A DNA stretch of 12,089 nt from Alphaproteobacteria bacterium (GTDB taxonomy: Bacteria > Pseudomonadota > Alphaproteobacteria > Rhizobiales > Xanthobacteraceae): contig VAZH01000102.1 of the NCBI GenBank assembly GCA_005884465.1, forward strand, positions 1-12,089. Direction: 5' to 3'. The notes under the pieces were generated by a model. It saw only the letters and a program-made list of their open reading frames with translations, had not been told where the DNA came from and made no database searches. Below, piece after piece: positions 1 through 5,119 of this stretch (position 1 is its first letter; each line of letters starts with the position of its first letter). The position numbers and the translations under genes were made by a program.

Positions 1-214
1 GGGCCGTGAATTGCTCGAAATCGTAAACTCTTTGACTGCTGTCGGCCCGCCAGTCACCCCAGCTGTAGCCGACATTGGCGCCCACGTAGAATCCGGCCCA
101 GAGGTCGACCACCGGCGCGGGTCTATAGACGGGGGCCTTCACCGCCATATCGGCAGCCGAGGCACCTCCCGCGGTGATGGCAAGAGCAGCAACGCCGAGA
201 ACAAACTTCTTCAT
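1..214 (-). CDS. Outer-membrane beta-barrel (Omp25/porin-family) protein, N-terminal part only
   Basis: The reading frame starts at ATG 214-212 and is still open at the window edge, so only about 71 residues are visible. It begins with a typical Sec signal peptide (MKKFVLGVAALAITAGGASA, then ADMAVKAP). This is followed by a proline-rich linker and the first strand motif WAGFYVGANVGYSWGDW. The pattern 'signal, ADM/ADLP, W.GFYVG.N.GY.WG' is characteristic of the many small outer-membrane proteins of Bradyrhizobium and Rhizobiales (Omp25/Omp31 or OmpA-like beta-barrel family). By family knowledge it should sit in the outer membrane as an 8-strand barrel; the specific role is unknown. Signal and first strand are seen, the rest is inferred because the barrel lies outside the window. 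Confidence 0.85.
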   Translation of the reverse strand, partial: MKKFVLGVAALAITAGGASAADMAVKAPVYRPAPVVDLWAGFYVGANVGYSWGDWRADSSQRVYDFEQFTA

Positions 215-608
215 GTGGAAATTCCCATCGAGGCAAAGGGCTTCAACGCCCATGAGTTTAAATGGAATTTCGGTTAGGGCTGTCACCCGTCAGCAACACC
301 GGGAGTTATTCGTGCCTCGCAAAATACCTCCCAATGCTGCTCGAACGGAGGCACCGGCAAAGCCGCAGGCGTCGGAACAATTTGTAGCTCGGCACCCGAT
401 CGGTCCGGCATCATACGGGCCGTCTGAACCAGACCCTTTGATATTTGCGTTGTAGAACTGCCCCATTGATGGCGCGCCCATCAAGCCGCCGTAGGTGCAG
501 TCGGTAGTTCGTGAACTTCCGCAGTGACCAGAAGAACGGCAGGCGTTAGCGCGATCTTGGTTACAGTTTCTCGCATTTTCATCCCGCCCGATCGCCACTT
601 GCTAAACA
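215..608. other. Gene-poor stretch; one weak secreted-peptide-like start
   Basis: No convincing gene is visible. On the minus strand an ATG at 582-580 opens a 33-codon frame (481-582) that reads like a signal peptide (MKMRETVTKIALTPAVLLVT) and then stops. An overlapping minus-strand frame (290-598) is open for 102 codons and contains several Cys and Gly residues, but has odd composition. This may be a decayed small secreted-protein gene or chance. The first ~80 bp (215-300) should hold the promoter of the outer-membrane protein gene, but no clear box stands out. Confidence 0.4.
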
Positions 609-666
609 AAAGGCCGCTCCAAAGAGCGCCGCTCCAAAGAGCGGCCGCTCCAAAGAGCGGCCTTTT
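609..666. terminator. Bidirectional terminator built from three copies of a 15-nt unit
   Basis: The unit GCCGCTCCAAAGAGC occurs at 613-627, 628-642 and 644-658. The third copy folds as a perfect 8-bp stem with a CAAA loop (643-662), followed by TTTT on the plus strand. On the minus strand the first copy gives a similar stem (one mismatch) followed by TTTTGTTT. Outer AAAA and TTTT runs at 609-612 and 663-666 make the block symmetrical. It lies about 33 bp beyond the stop of the minus-strand gene ending at 700, so it most probably terminates that transcript. The multiplied unit gives alternative pairings between neighbours. Confidence 0.8.
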
Positions 667-699
667 CGTCGGGTTGTCAGTAGCTCGTCGGGGTCGTCG

Positions 700-1005
700 T
701 TACCAACGGCGGGTTCCAAAACTGAATCCAATGCTCGGGCCACCGCCATAATAGCCGTAACCTGGACCGCCGTAGTACCCGGGTCCGCCATAATAGTTAT
801 AGCTGCCATAGCCGCTATCGTAGTTTCGATACACGTAACGGGGACCGCGGGTGCGCCAGCAGCGTCCGAATTGATTACACACGAGCCGAACCTGCTCGGT
901 GTTGGAGGCTTCCGGTGTTCCTACCGCTGTGGGATTCAAAGGGGCCGCAGTTGCAGCGGAGGCCAAGAGCGCGGTTGCTCCCAGGATGGAAAGGATTGTC
1001 TTCAT
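700..1005 (-). CDS. Small secreted Gly/Tyr-rich protein, unknown function
   Basis: 101 residues. The start is the ATG at 1005-1003, chosen because a good ribosome site (AGGGAG, 1012-1017 on the opposite strand) lies 6 nt upstream and because the protein then begins with a signal peptide (MKTILSILGATALLASAATA, cut near AAP). The upstream extension of the same frame to 1308 is basic and non-protein-like. The mature part has a short cysteine motif (VCNQFGRCWRTRGPRYVYRN) and then a low-complexity tail of Tyr-Gly-Gly-Pro units (about residues 63-90) ending IGFSFGTRRW. Similar small periplasmic or surface proteins are common in Bradyrhizobium, but I know no function for them. It is followed by a strong terminator and preceded by a possible EcfG-type promoter (1092-1117). 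Confidence 0.85.
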   Translation of the reverse strand: MKTILSILGATALLASAATAAPLNPTAVGTPEASNTEQVRLVCNQFGRCWRTRGPRYVYRNYDSGYGSYNYYGGPGYYGGPGYGYYGGGPSIGFSFGTRRW

Positions 1006-1651
1006 ACCAAACTCCCTGGTGGTTGCCTGTTGAAAGATCAGCGACGGCATTTCGAATTTGTCCGTCGTCAAAGCGAACTCCCGTAAACAATAACATCCGG
1101 AAGAAGCCGAAGGTTCCAGAAGCCCGCAGCCGAAAAAGGGCTGACGCGTCGCGATGGCGCTTGGCTTTGCCGAGGCGGAACGGAGTTTTCGCCGAACACG
1201 AGGAAACCTCGATGATCCGCGAGATGGTGATATCCAAAAAAGCTTGCGCGGTGGCTTAACAGCGGCCAGCTTGTGGGAGGCGTGATTCATCTCCGGGCGA
1301 TTGTTCAATCAGAAGAGTCGGCGAAGCCAGGACCATCGGGGTCGCTTACCCGTGGAGCATCGCTTCAAGCTCCTGCTCCGCGATTCCTAATCAGCCGCCA
1401 GGTCGGTAGGACGGTTCGCGTAGCTGCTATTTCCGCATGCTTTTTTAGGCGAATTGAACGAGCTAAGTGTTTGGAAACTCTGGATTGTGGCATCCTAATG
1501 GGGCGGACCGATTTGCTGTTTTGCCCTCGAGGAAAACCCCGGAAAGCGATGGCCGGGCTAAACACCACCGGGGCCGTTTCACTCAGAGTGCGAATCAGGC
1601 TTAATCCTTCGCAAAACGTTGCCTTCGTTTGTTTCGAAAGCGACCCGGGGG
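1006..1651. other. Largely gene-free region upstream of two divergent small genes
   Basis: Left part (1006-1120) is the leader and probable promoter of the minus-strand secreted protein. At 1212-1259 (+) a 15-codon frame MIREMVISKKACAVA follows a good ribosome site (AGGAA) but stops at once. It looks like the start of a lost signal peptide, because shifting by one base continues with LTAASLWEA. A long plus-strand frame from 1273 to 1794 is open but Arg/Ser-rich, begins with GTG, and has no ribosome site or recognisable domain; I do not accept it. No RNA gene or mobile element is visible. Confidence 0.4.
1092..1117 (-). promoter_or_regulatory. Possible EcfG-type (general stress sigma factor) promoter
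   Basis: On the minus strand GGAAC (1117-1113) is followed after 17 nt by TGTT (1095-1092). The alphaproteobacterial EcfG consensus is GGAAC-N16/17-CGTT, so this has one difference in the -10 box. It lies about 87 bp upstream of the ATG of the secreted Gly/Tyr-rich protein (start 1005). Box sequences and spacing are seen; function is inferred. Confidence 0.35.
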
Positions 1652-1903
1652 ATGACAGCGCCAGACGATCTGCTCCGTACCGTAGACGGCCTGAAGGAAT
1701 TGCTGAGGGTCGCGTGGAGCAAGCTTGCAGATCCGCTGCTCACACCATTCGATCGTCGCGAAGCTCGCAACCAGATCAGACAGCACAGCGCTGAATTGCG
1801 GCGCTATCTCCAGGCGATCGAAGCGAGGCGCGTTAGAGAACGATCCTTAGAACGAGATCCCGACTCCGCTCGGAAAAAACCGGAGTTGCGACTGTTCGCA
1901 TAG
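1652..1903 (+). CDS. Small helical hypothetical protein
   Basis: 83 residues from ATG 1652 (MTAPDDLLRTVDGLKELLRV...). The frame is also open from a TTG at 1619, but the ATG gives a typical acidic N-terminus. The ribosome site is poor: only a GGGGG run abuts the ATG. The sequence is rich in Leu, Arg and Glu. Residues about 33-67 (RREARNQIRQHSAELRRYLQ...) form a long amphipathic helix, with no signal peptide, no membrane segment and no cysteine. It resembles the small helical proteins of unknown role found in Bradyrhizobium; I recognise no domain. Codon use is mixed, so it could also be a non-coding open frame. Confidence 0.55.
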   Translation: MTAPDDLLRTVDGLKELLRVAWSKLADPLLTPFDRREARNQIRQHSAELRRYLQAIEARRVRERSLERDPDSARKKPELRLFA

Positions 1904-1949
1904 TTCAAAGCGGCCTCACCTCGCATCGTTCGAACATCGACACGGAAAA

Positions 1950-1989
1950 CGCCGCCGGGTAGAGAGGCTGACGGCTCTCCGACGCGGCG
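1950..1989 (-). terminator. Possible hairpin terminator reading leftwards
   Basis: Outer arms CGCCG (1950-1954) and CGGCG (1985-1989) plus inner arms GAGAG (1962-1966) and CTCTC (1975-1979) form an interrupted stem. On the minus strand it is followed by TTTTCC. No minus-strand gene is visible just before it, so its purpose is unclear. It also lies about 46 bp after the stop of the plus-strand gene ending at 1903, but has no T-run in that direction. Confidence 0.3.
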
Positions 1990-2122
1990 CGTCATTGCAA
2001 CGGCCTCTTTTGTTCCTTAAGCGGAACAGCTTTTTAGACTTCACAGCAGGCGTGAGCTGCGGCTAGGCTCGGAACACCGGGGCTGAGCAGTGTTTGAGAT
2101 CTAATGAATTTTGAGCCCGGCT

Positions 2123-2156
2123 GGGCCGCTGGAAGATACTCCCGGCGGCCCTTTCT
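2123..2156 (+). terminator. Rho-independent terminator without an obvious gene before it
   Basis: GGGCCGCTGG (2123-2132) pairs with CCGGCGGCCC (2142-2151) through 10 bp with one G-T pair, followed by TTTCTT. The nearest plus-strand gene ends at 1903, more than 200 bp upstream, past another hairpin with a T-run (2011-2035). A small untranslated RNA from about 2030 to 2156 would explain it. Structure is seen; the RNA is inference. Confidence 0.5.
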
Positions 2157-2500
2157 TATGGCGGCACCAGCCCATGGCGCCCTCTCCCTCGCGTGCCGCC
2201 TGACAGAAGTTGATTTAAGTTCCTTACGATCACTGGCTTTTGATCGTCAATTCCAAAGATCCATCGGGACCGATCATGGTTTTGAAAATTTGATTCAGGT
2301 CGAGCAGAGCTGGTCGTGAGTCGCATCACCACCACGATTTCAATTGCGCGACAGGGACCGTCGGCTTTTTTCATCTCTGCCGGCGGTCCCGCCTTGCGCC
2401 GCAACAGTTCACGCCTGGTGCAAACCTTCCGCCAAGACAATTACTGCAACCCGAAGCTCACTGCAAAACAGTGGCTAGCCGCTTTTAGGAACGAACTGGA

Positions 2501-3013
2501 ATGAATGCGAAAGCGGCGTTTCTGGCATTCACCTGCATCTTGATAGCTGGAATATCCAACGCGACCGCGGACGAGTTGCTCGATCTCGAAACTCGTGATC
2601 TCGCTGAAATGAAGACGGTGAGTGGCATCACGGTGGTGTTTGATCCGGGCAAGATCAGCATGGTCTATACGCTGCCCCGGTCCTCGGGATTGTCATCCGG
2701 CCGAAGCGGCTCAACAACGAACATTCTCGGGCTCTCCGGCGGGCCACAGGAAGTCGGCGAAACAGCCGACAGCCTGTTGGACCGCTTGAATCTAAGGCAG
2801 TACTTCATACCGCTGACATTGCCGGACGGAATTCCCGTATGGGTGAAGGCCTCTTCAGTCTCATTTTTTCGCGCCATCGAGCCTTGGGACCACATTCGAG
2901 CTGAGGCGAAAAGCGCTGTGAACGCCGGTGGCAGGGCGATCTTCGTGAAAGAAGGCGTGACAACCATCAAAGACGCTATCAATGCTGTCCGGCGTCAAAA
3001 CAGGTCCCCATGA
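2501..3013 (+). CDS. Secreted protein of unknown function
   Basis: 170 residues from ATG 2501, with TTAGGA (2485-2490) as ribosome site. Residues 1-23 are a clear Sec signal peptide (MNAKAAFLAFTCILIAGISN, cut near ATA/DE). The mature protein is periplasmic or secreted and lacks cysteines. The central part (about 60-90) is Ser/Gly-rich and probably flexible. The C-terminal half has a segment LTLPDGIPVWVKASSVSFFR (105-124) and then AIFVKEGVTTIKDAINAVRR (146-165). That pattern, a short strand followed by 'V-K-E-x-V-x-x-I', recalls small FlbD-like or periplasmic hypothetical proteins, but the likeness is weak. No function can be given. It heads a row of small plus-strand genes. Confidence 0.8.
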   Translation: MNAKAAFLAFTCILIAGISNATADELLDLETRDLAEMKTVSGITVVFDPGKISMVYTLPRSSGLSSGRSGSTTNILGLSGGPQEVGETADSLLDRLNLRQYFIPLTLPDGIPVWVKASSVSFFRAIEPWDHIRAEAKSAVNAGGRAIFVKEGVTTIKDAINAVRRQNRSP

Positions 3014-3059
3014 AAAAGCCAACCGCGTGGGCCGGCGCATGAGGCGAACCAAGGACCCG

Positions 3060-3140
3060 ATGACGGAATCGGCCGGCGGCATGCTAAGCATGCTGTCTGG
3101 GATGGCCACAGGAATCGATCCTCGGAATTCGGAGCAGTGA
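3060..3140 (+). CDS. Possible 26-residue micro-ORF
   Basis: ATG 3060 with AAGGA (3051-3055) 4 nt upstream reads MTESAGGMLSMLSGMATGID and stops at 3138-3140, 24 bp before the next gene. The same frame is open from ATG 3039 (33 residues), which lacks a ribosome site. It is Gly/Met-rich and weakly hydrophobic. It may be translated in the same transcript as its neighbours, but nothing beyond the ribosome site supports it. Confidence 0.28.
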   Translation: MTESAGGMLSMLSGMATGIDPRNSEQ

Positions 3141-3164
3141 AGATCGACGCTACAGGGGATAGCT

Positions 3165-3341
3165 ATGATTTTAGTCCTAATCTCGATTTTGACCATTATC
3201 GTCGTGGGCGCAATCTGCTTTTGGGCCATCGATAGGTTTGCCACCGACCGCCGACTTGCAAATCTGCTGAAGCTGCTCGTGATACTGATTTGCCTCGGCG
3301 CCATTTTGCAGCGAGTGCTGCCAATGACGGGAATTTATTAG
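3165..3341 (+). CDS. 58-residue two-helix membrane protein
   Basis: ATG 3165 has a strong ribosome site (AGGGGA, 3154-3159, 5 nt spacing). The protein has two membrane helices, about residues 2-22 (ILVLISILTIIVVGAICFWA) and 34-50 (LLKLLVILICLGAILQ). They are joined by a short loop IDRFATDRRLAN. This layout matches a widespread family of tiny inner-membrane proteins (NCBI names one such group 'Thivi_2564 family membrane protein'; assignment from memory). Function is unknown. It is followed 54 bp later by another micro-membrane protein, so the two may be co-transcribed. Confidence 0.8.
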   Translation: MILVLISILTIIVVGAICFWAIDRFATDRRLANLLKLLVILICLGAILQRVLPMTGIY

Positions 3342-3395
3342 GACGGGCGCTGAGCGCGCCCAACGACCGGTATCAACCAACGCTCGAAGGCCATC

Positions 3396-3560
3396 ATGTG
3401 GGGATTTCTCATCGGCCTCTATCTGGCGATGATCATCTACCCGCTCTTTCAGGAGTGGCGACAACGCCGCCACGACAGAAAAAGCCTGGAGAGAATGAGA
3501 AAGCATTTTGCCTCGCGTCGCCGGTGGGACGTTCTGAAGGGCCAGTGGAGCGACGATTGA
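3396..3560 (+). CDS. 54-residue membrane-anchored basic peptide
   Basis: ATG 3396 follows GAAGG (3386-3390) at 5 nt. The protein starts with a single hydrophobic segment (MWGFLIGLYLAMIIYPLF, residues 1-18), then a strongly basic tail (QEWRQRRHDRKSLERMRKHF...) that should face the cytoplasm or contact lipid head groups, and ends KGQWSDD. This is a reverse-signal-anchor type micro-protein. I recognise no family. Good start signals and clean topology argue that it is real; the short length limits certainty. Confidence 0.6.
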   Translation: MWGFLIGLYLAMIIYPLFQEWRQRRHDRKSLERMRKHFASRRRWDVLKGQWSDD

Positions 3561-3918
3561 ACCGCCCCCGACGGTCCATGGCTCACCTGGCCGAAATCAA
3601 GTTCCCAAATTACGCTGTGCGGCATCGAACCTTGGCACGATCTCTGCAGACAAAGCTTTGCTGGGATTTGAGCGTCCAGCATTGATACACAACGCCGCCA
3701 AGCGATCATATTCCGCTTGGCCGCGTTGTGCTTTGCACCATGCGCAAGGCGTGCCGACTGTGACTGTGGTGATCGCGAACCCGTGAAGCTGTTTCATCGT
3801 CCAAAAACCCATGAAGCCATTCCGTTGCGATGACGAAGCCGTTTTCAGGGTCCCGCGAAGACACCGGGAAACGAATGGCTGCTATCAACACCCACGGATC
3901 AAACAATGGGGTTCGATC
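3561..3918. other. Gene-free stretch with one long palindrome
   Basis: No gene is supported. The main feature is the 43-bp inverted repeat at 3688-3730 (listed separately). A plus-strand frame from 3811 is Arg-rich until an internal ATG at 3919, which I treat as a separate micro-ORF. Minus-strand frames across this region have no ribosome sites or protein-like composition. Confidence 0.4.
3688..3730. repeat. 43-bp near-perfect palindrome
   Basis: CACAACGC (3688-3695), a C, then GCCAAGCG (3697-3704) pair with CGCTTGGC (3714-3721), a C, then GCGTTGTG (3723-3730). This is 16 base pairs with one C/C mismatch and a 9-nt AT-rich loop. No T-run follows on either strand, so a normal terminator is unlikely. 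It could be a REP-like dispersed repeat, an operator, or part of a structured RNA. Confidence 0.6.
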
Positions 3919-4017
3919 ATGTGGGACTTCATCATCAACCTGATTTACCGCCAATCGTGCAGGAAATACCTTGTCGCGGCGCGGAAGCAGACCGCACTGG
4001 ATCACCTGTGGGCTTGA
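3919..4017 (+). CDS. Possible 32-residue peptide
   Basis: ATG 3919 follows GGGG (3908-3911) at 7 nt and reads MWDFIINLIYRQSCRKYLVA, ending in DHLWA. The hydrophobic N-terminus followed by a basic stretch resembles the 54-residue peptide upstream (MWGFLIGLYL). The longer frame from 3811 lacks a ribosome site. Small and unsupported by any recognised family. Confidence 0.35.
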   Translation: MWDFIINLIYRQSCRKYLVAARKQTALDHLWA

Positions 4018-4331
4018 GGAGCGAGATAACCCGCACGCCCTGCCTTCTGATGGTTGCTGGTCGTTACCCTCAAGAGACGCCGGCGGCGCACCCAATGTGC
4101 GGGATGACAAGGCGGTGCTGCTTTCTCTGAGGCACGACCCCGGCCCGAGGAACGGGGGCTTTCAGGGCCGAAGGCCGTGCCAAGTCCCCCCACGGCCCGG
4201 CAAACCCAATTCAAGTTCTCTGACCCGGTTCCGCGGCCCGTTAAGGCTTGCGTCAAAATTTTGTTTGAGAGTCGGCAACCGGACAGACCAACATCTGCTA
4301 CAACCCATATCGTTTCTGCGGGTGCTGGGCG
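4018..4331. other. GC-rich gene-free stretch with two hairpins
   Basis: No gene is supported. One hairpin pairs CCCCG (4138-4142) with CGGGG (4153-4157) and is followed by GGCTTTC. A second pairs GGCCGTG (4173-4179) with CACGGCC (4191-4197) around an 11-nt loop. The first could be a weak plus-strand terminator. The promoter of the zinc-ribbon-like gene at 4332 should lie in the right part, but I see no clear boxes. Confidence 0.35.
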
Positions 4332-4547
4332 ATGCGTGATTTATCCTCCATTGTTGAACGGCCAATGTGTCTCACCTGCAAACACAGGATGGGATTGGCT
4401 CGAATTTCGCCCGGCAAACGCGGCTTTGAGGAACGGACTTTCGAGTGCAGCACCTGTCATCGCATTGAAAAAATTTCCTTTGCCAGTGACCCTCTGAAGA
4501 CTGATGCGGTGGGCTGGCTCGCCAGCGAACTAAGACCGCCTCGCTAG
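4332..4547 (+). CDS. Small zinc-ribbon-like protein with two CxxC pairs
   Basis: 71 residues. Two cysteine pairs, C13-x-x-C16 (MCLTCKHRMGLARISP) and C39-x-x-C42 (RTFECSTCHRIEKI), 22 residues apart, are the layout of a zinc ribbon. The C-terminus SDPLKTDAVGWLASELRPPR is of a kind I associate with small Bradyrhizobium proteins that start near MCPxC. The true start might therefore be Met12 (4365), but ATG 4332 opens the frame and no strong ribosome site decides. It probably binds one Zn2+ and may contact nucleic acid or protein; no specific function is known. Cytosolic, with no signal peptide. Confidence 0.78.
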   Translation: MRDLSSIVERPMCLTCKHRMGLARISPGKRGFEERTFECSTCHRIEKISFASDPLKTDAVGWLASELRPPR

Positions 4548-4583
4548 CAGGCAAGTAGCGTTGAGTTGAAGCAGGAGTTGACC

Positions 4584-4775
4584 ATGAGCGTCGAACATAT
4601 GCCTGACGAACGGCTCGCTCATTTCTACGAAAATATTCGACAACAGGTCGAGGCTGACCAAGCGAACAAGCATCAATTCATGGCGAACCCAACAGTTCGT
4701 CAGTATGCCGACAGGCTGCGAAGCGAGATGATCAAACGACGATTAAGTCACTCGCCGATCGACTGGCCGTCCTAG
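4584..4775 (+). CDS. Small soluble protein, unknown function
   Basis: 63 residues from ATG 4584, fixed by AGGAG (4573-4577) 6 nt upstream; the TTG at 4566 in the same frame is not needed. Sequence MSVEHMPDERLAHFYENIRQ... ends RRLSHSPIDWPS. It is charged and mostly helical, with no cysteine and no membrane segment. It fits a family of short Bradyrhizobium proteins with the pattern 'LxxxYENIRxQVxAD' and a 'PIDW' end, whose role is unknown to me. It lies 36 bp after the zinc-ribbon-like gene, so both may share a transcript. A GC-rich hairpin follows (4801-4827). Confidence 0.82.
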   Translation: MSVEHMPDERLAHFYENIRQQVEADQANKHQFMANPTVRQYADRLRSEMIKRRLSHSPIDWPS

Positions 4776-4800
4776 CATCGCGGCATTGGCGACATTCGAT

Positions 4801-4840
4801 CCGCCGGCACCCCGGGCGTCCCGGCGGGACGGCCTCATTT
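4801..4840 (+). terminator. Probable terminator of the small-protein genes
   Basis: CCGCCGG (4801-4807) pairs perfectly with CCGGCGG (4821-4827) around a 13-nt GC-rich loop. It is followed by GACGGCCTCATTT, a short interrupted T-run. It is 25 bp beyond the stop at 4775. The weak T-run makes this moderate. Confidence 0.45.
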
Positions 4841-4861
4841 CCCTGACGGCCTCATTTCCCT
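4828..4861. repeat. 17-bp perfect tandem duplication
   Basis: GACGGCCTCATTTCCCT occurs at 4828-4844 and again at 4845-4861. The unit begins at the last bases of the terminator region, so the T-rich tail is doubled. Probably replication slippage. Confidence 0.9.
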
Positions 4862-4878
4862 AAAGCCGGCCAGACCGT

Positions 4879-4904
4879 GGAACTCAATACCTGGGTCTAG
4901 CGTT
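4879..4904 (+). promoter_or_regulatory. EcfG-type (general stress sigma factor) promoter
   Basis: GGAAC (4879-4883) and CGTT (4901-4904) are separated by exactly 17 nt. This matches the GGAAC-N16/17-CGTT consensus of EcfG promoters controlled by the PhyR-NepR switch in alphaproteobacteria. Transcription would start near 4912, giving a leader of about 40 nt before ATG 4951. The match and position are seen; control by EcfG is inference. Confidence 0.6.
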
Positions 4905-4950
4905 CTCCTTGGCGGATACCGGCGTGCATCGGCGATATTGGTGAAGCAAA

Positions 4951-5106
4951 ATGAGCGAAGTCACGCAGTTGGCCAGCGCGATGGTGGTGATCGTATTCGC
5001 CGCCGTGATGTTGGTAGCCGGGCAATTGTACATCGAAAGCAGGGAAAACAAGTCGGTAAGGATTCCAAGCGCGCCCGCCGTGCAAATTGCTTCTATTCCC
5101 CTATGA
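4951..5106 (+). CDS. 51-residue single-pass membrane protein, probably stress-induced
   Basis: ATG 4951 with a weak ribosome site (GGTGAA, 4940-4945). One membrane helix (about 5-26, TQLASAMVVIVFAAVMLVAG) is followed by QLYIESRENKSVRIPSAPAV and a short end. No known domain. It sits about 47 bp behind a good EcfG-type promoter, which suggests induction in the general stress response, and it faces the minus-strand membrane protein gene ending at 5137. Its stop codon overlaps the 11-bp sequence found at the edge of the 509-bp duplication. Micro-membrane proteins of this kind are often missed in annotation. Confidence 0.7.
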   Translation: MSEVTQLASAMVVIVFAAVMLVAGQLYIESRENKSVRIPSAPAVQIASIPL

Positions 5107-5119
5107 CGATCCTGCCGCA

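Larger units (their letters stand above)
1904..2500. other. Gene-free stretch with a row of stem-loops
   Basis: No convincing gene is visible. Several perfect or near-perfect hairpins stand in a row: 1950-1989, 2011-2028 (followed by TTTTT), 2123-2151 (followed by TTTCTT), 2161-2199, 2226-2247 and 2354-2390. The last is the strongest: a 12-bp stem with one G-T pair around a 13-nt loop that starts with six T. Two plus-strand frames (2104-2319 and GTG 2316-2504) run across these hairpins and look non-coding, although the second ends in an ATGA overlap with the next gene. The structures suggest an RNA-level element, perhaps a small RNA gene ending at about 2156. Confidence 0.4.

Noticed and set aside
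1178..1205. GGAAC at about 1178 as a further EcfG promoter
   Set aside because: No CGTT-like box at 16-17 nt; the same holds for GGAAC near 4151 and 4432.
700..1308. Long version (202 codons) of the Gly/Tyr-rich secreted protein
   Set aside because: The part before Met at 1005 is basic and random-looking; the ribosome site and signal peptide place the start at 1005.
1273..1794. Plus-strand open frame of 173 codons
   Set aside because: GTG start without ribosome site, Arg/Ser-rich composition with no domain, and it overlaps the better small gene at 1652 in another frame.
2104..2319. Plus-strand 71-codon frame
   Set aside because: It runs straight through the terminator at 2123-2156 and other hairpins, and has no ribosome site.
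2316..2504. Plus-strand 62-codon frame ending in an ATGA overlap with the gene at 2501
   Set aside because: The overlap is tempting, but it starts with GTG without a ribosome site and is interrupted by a 37-nt hairpin at 2354-2390; no recognisable protein.
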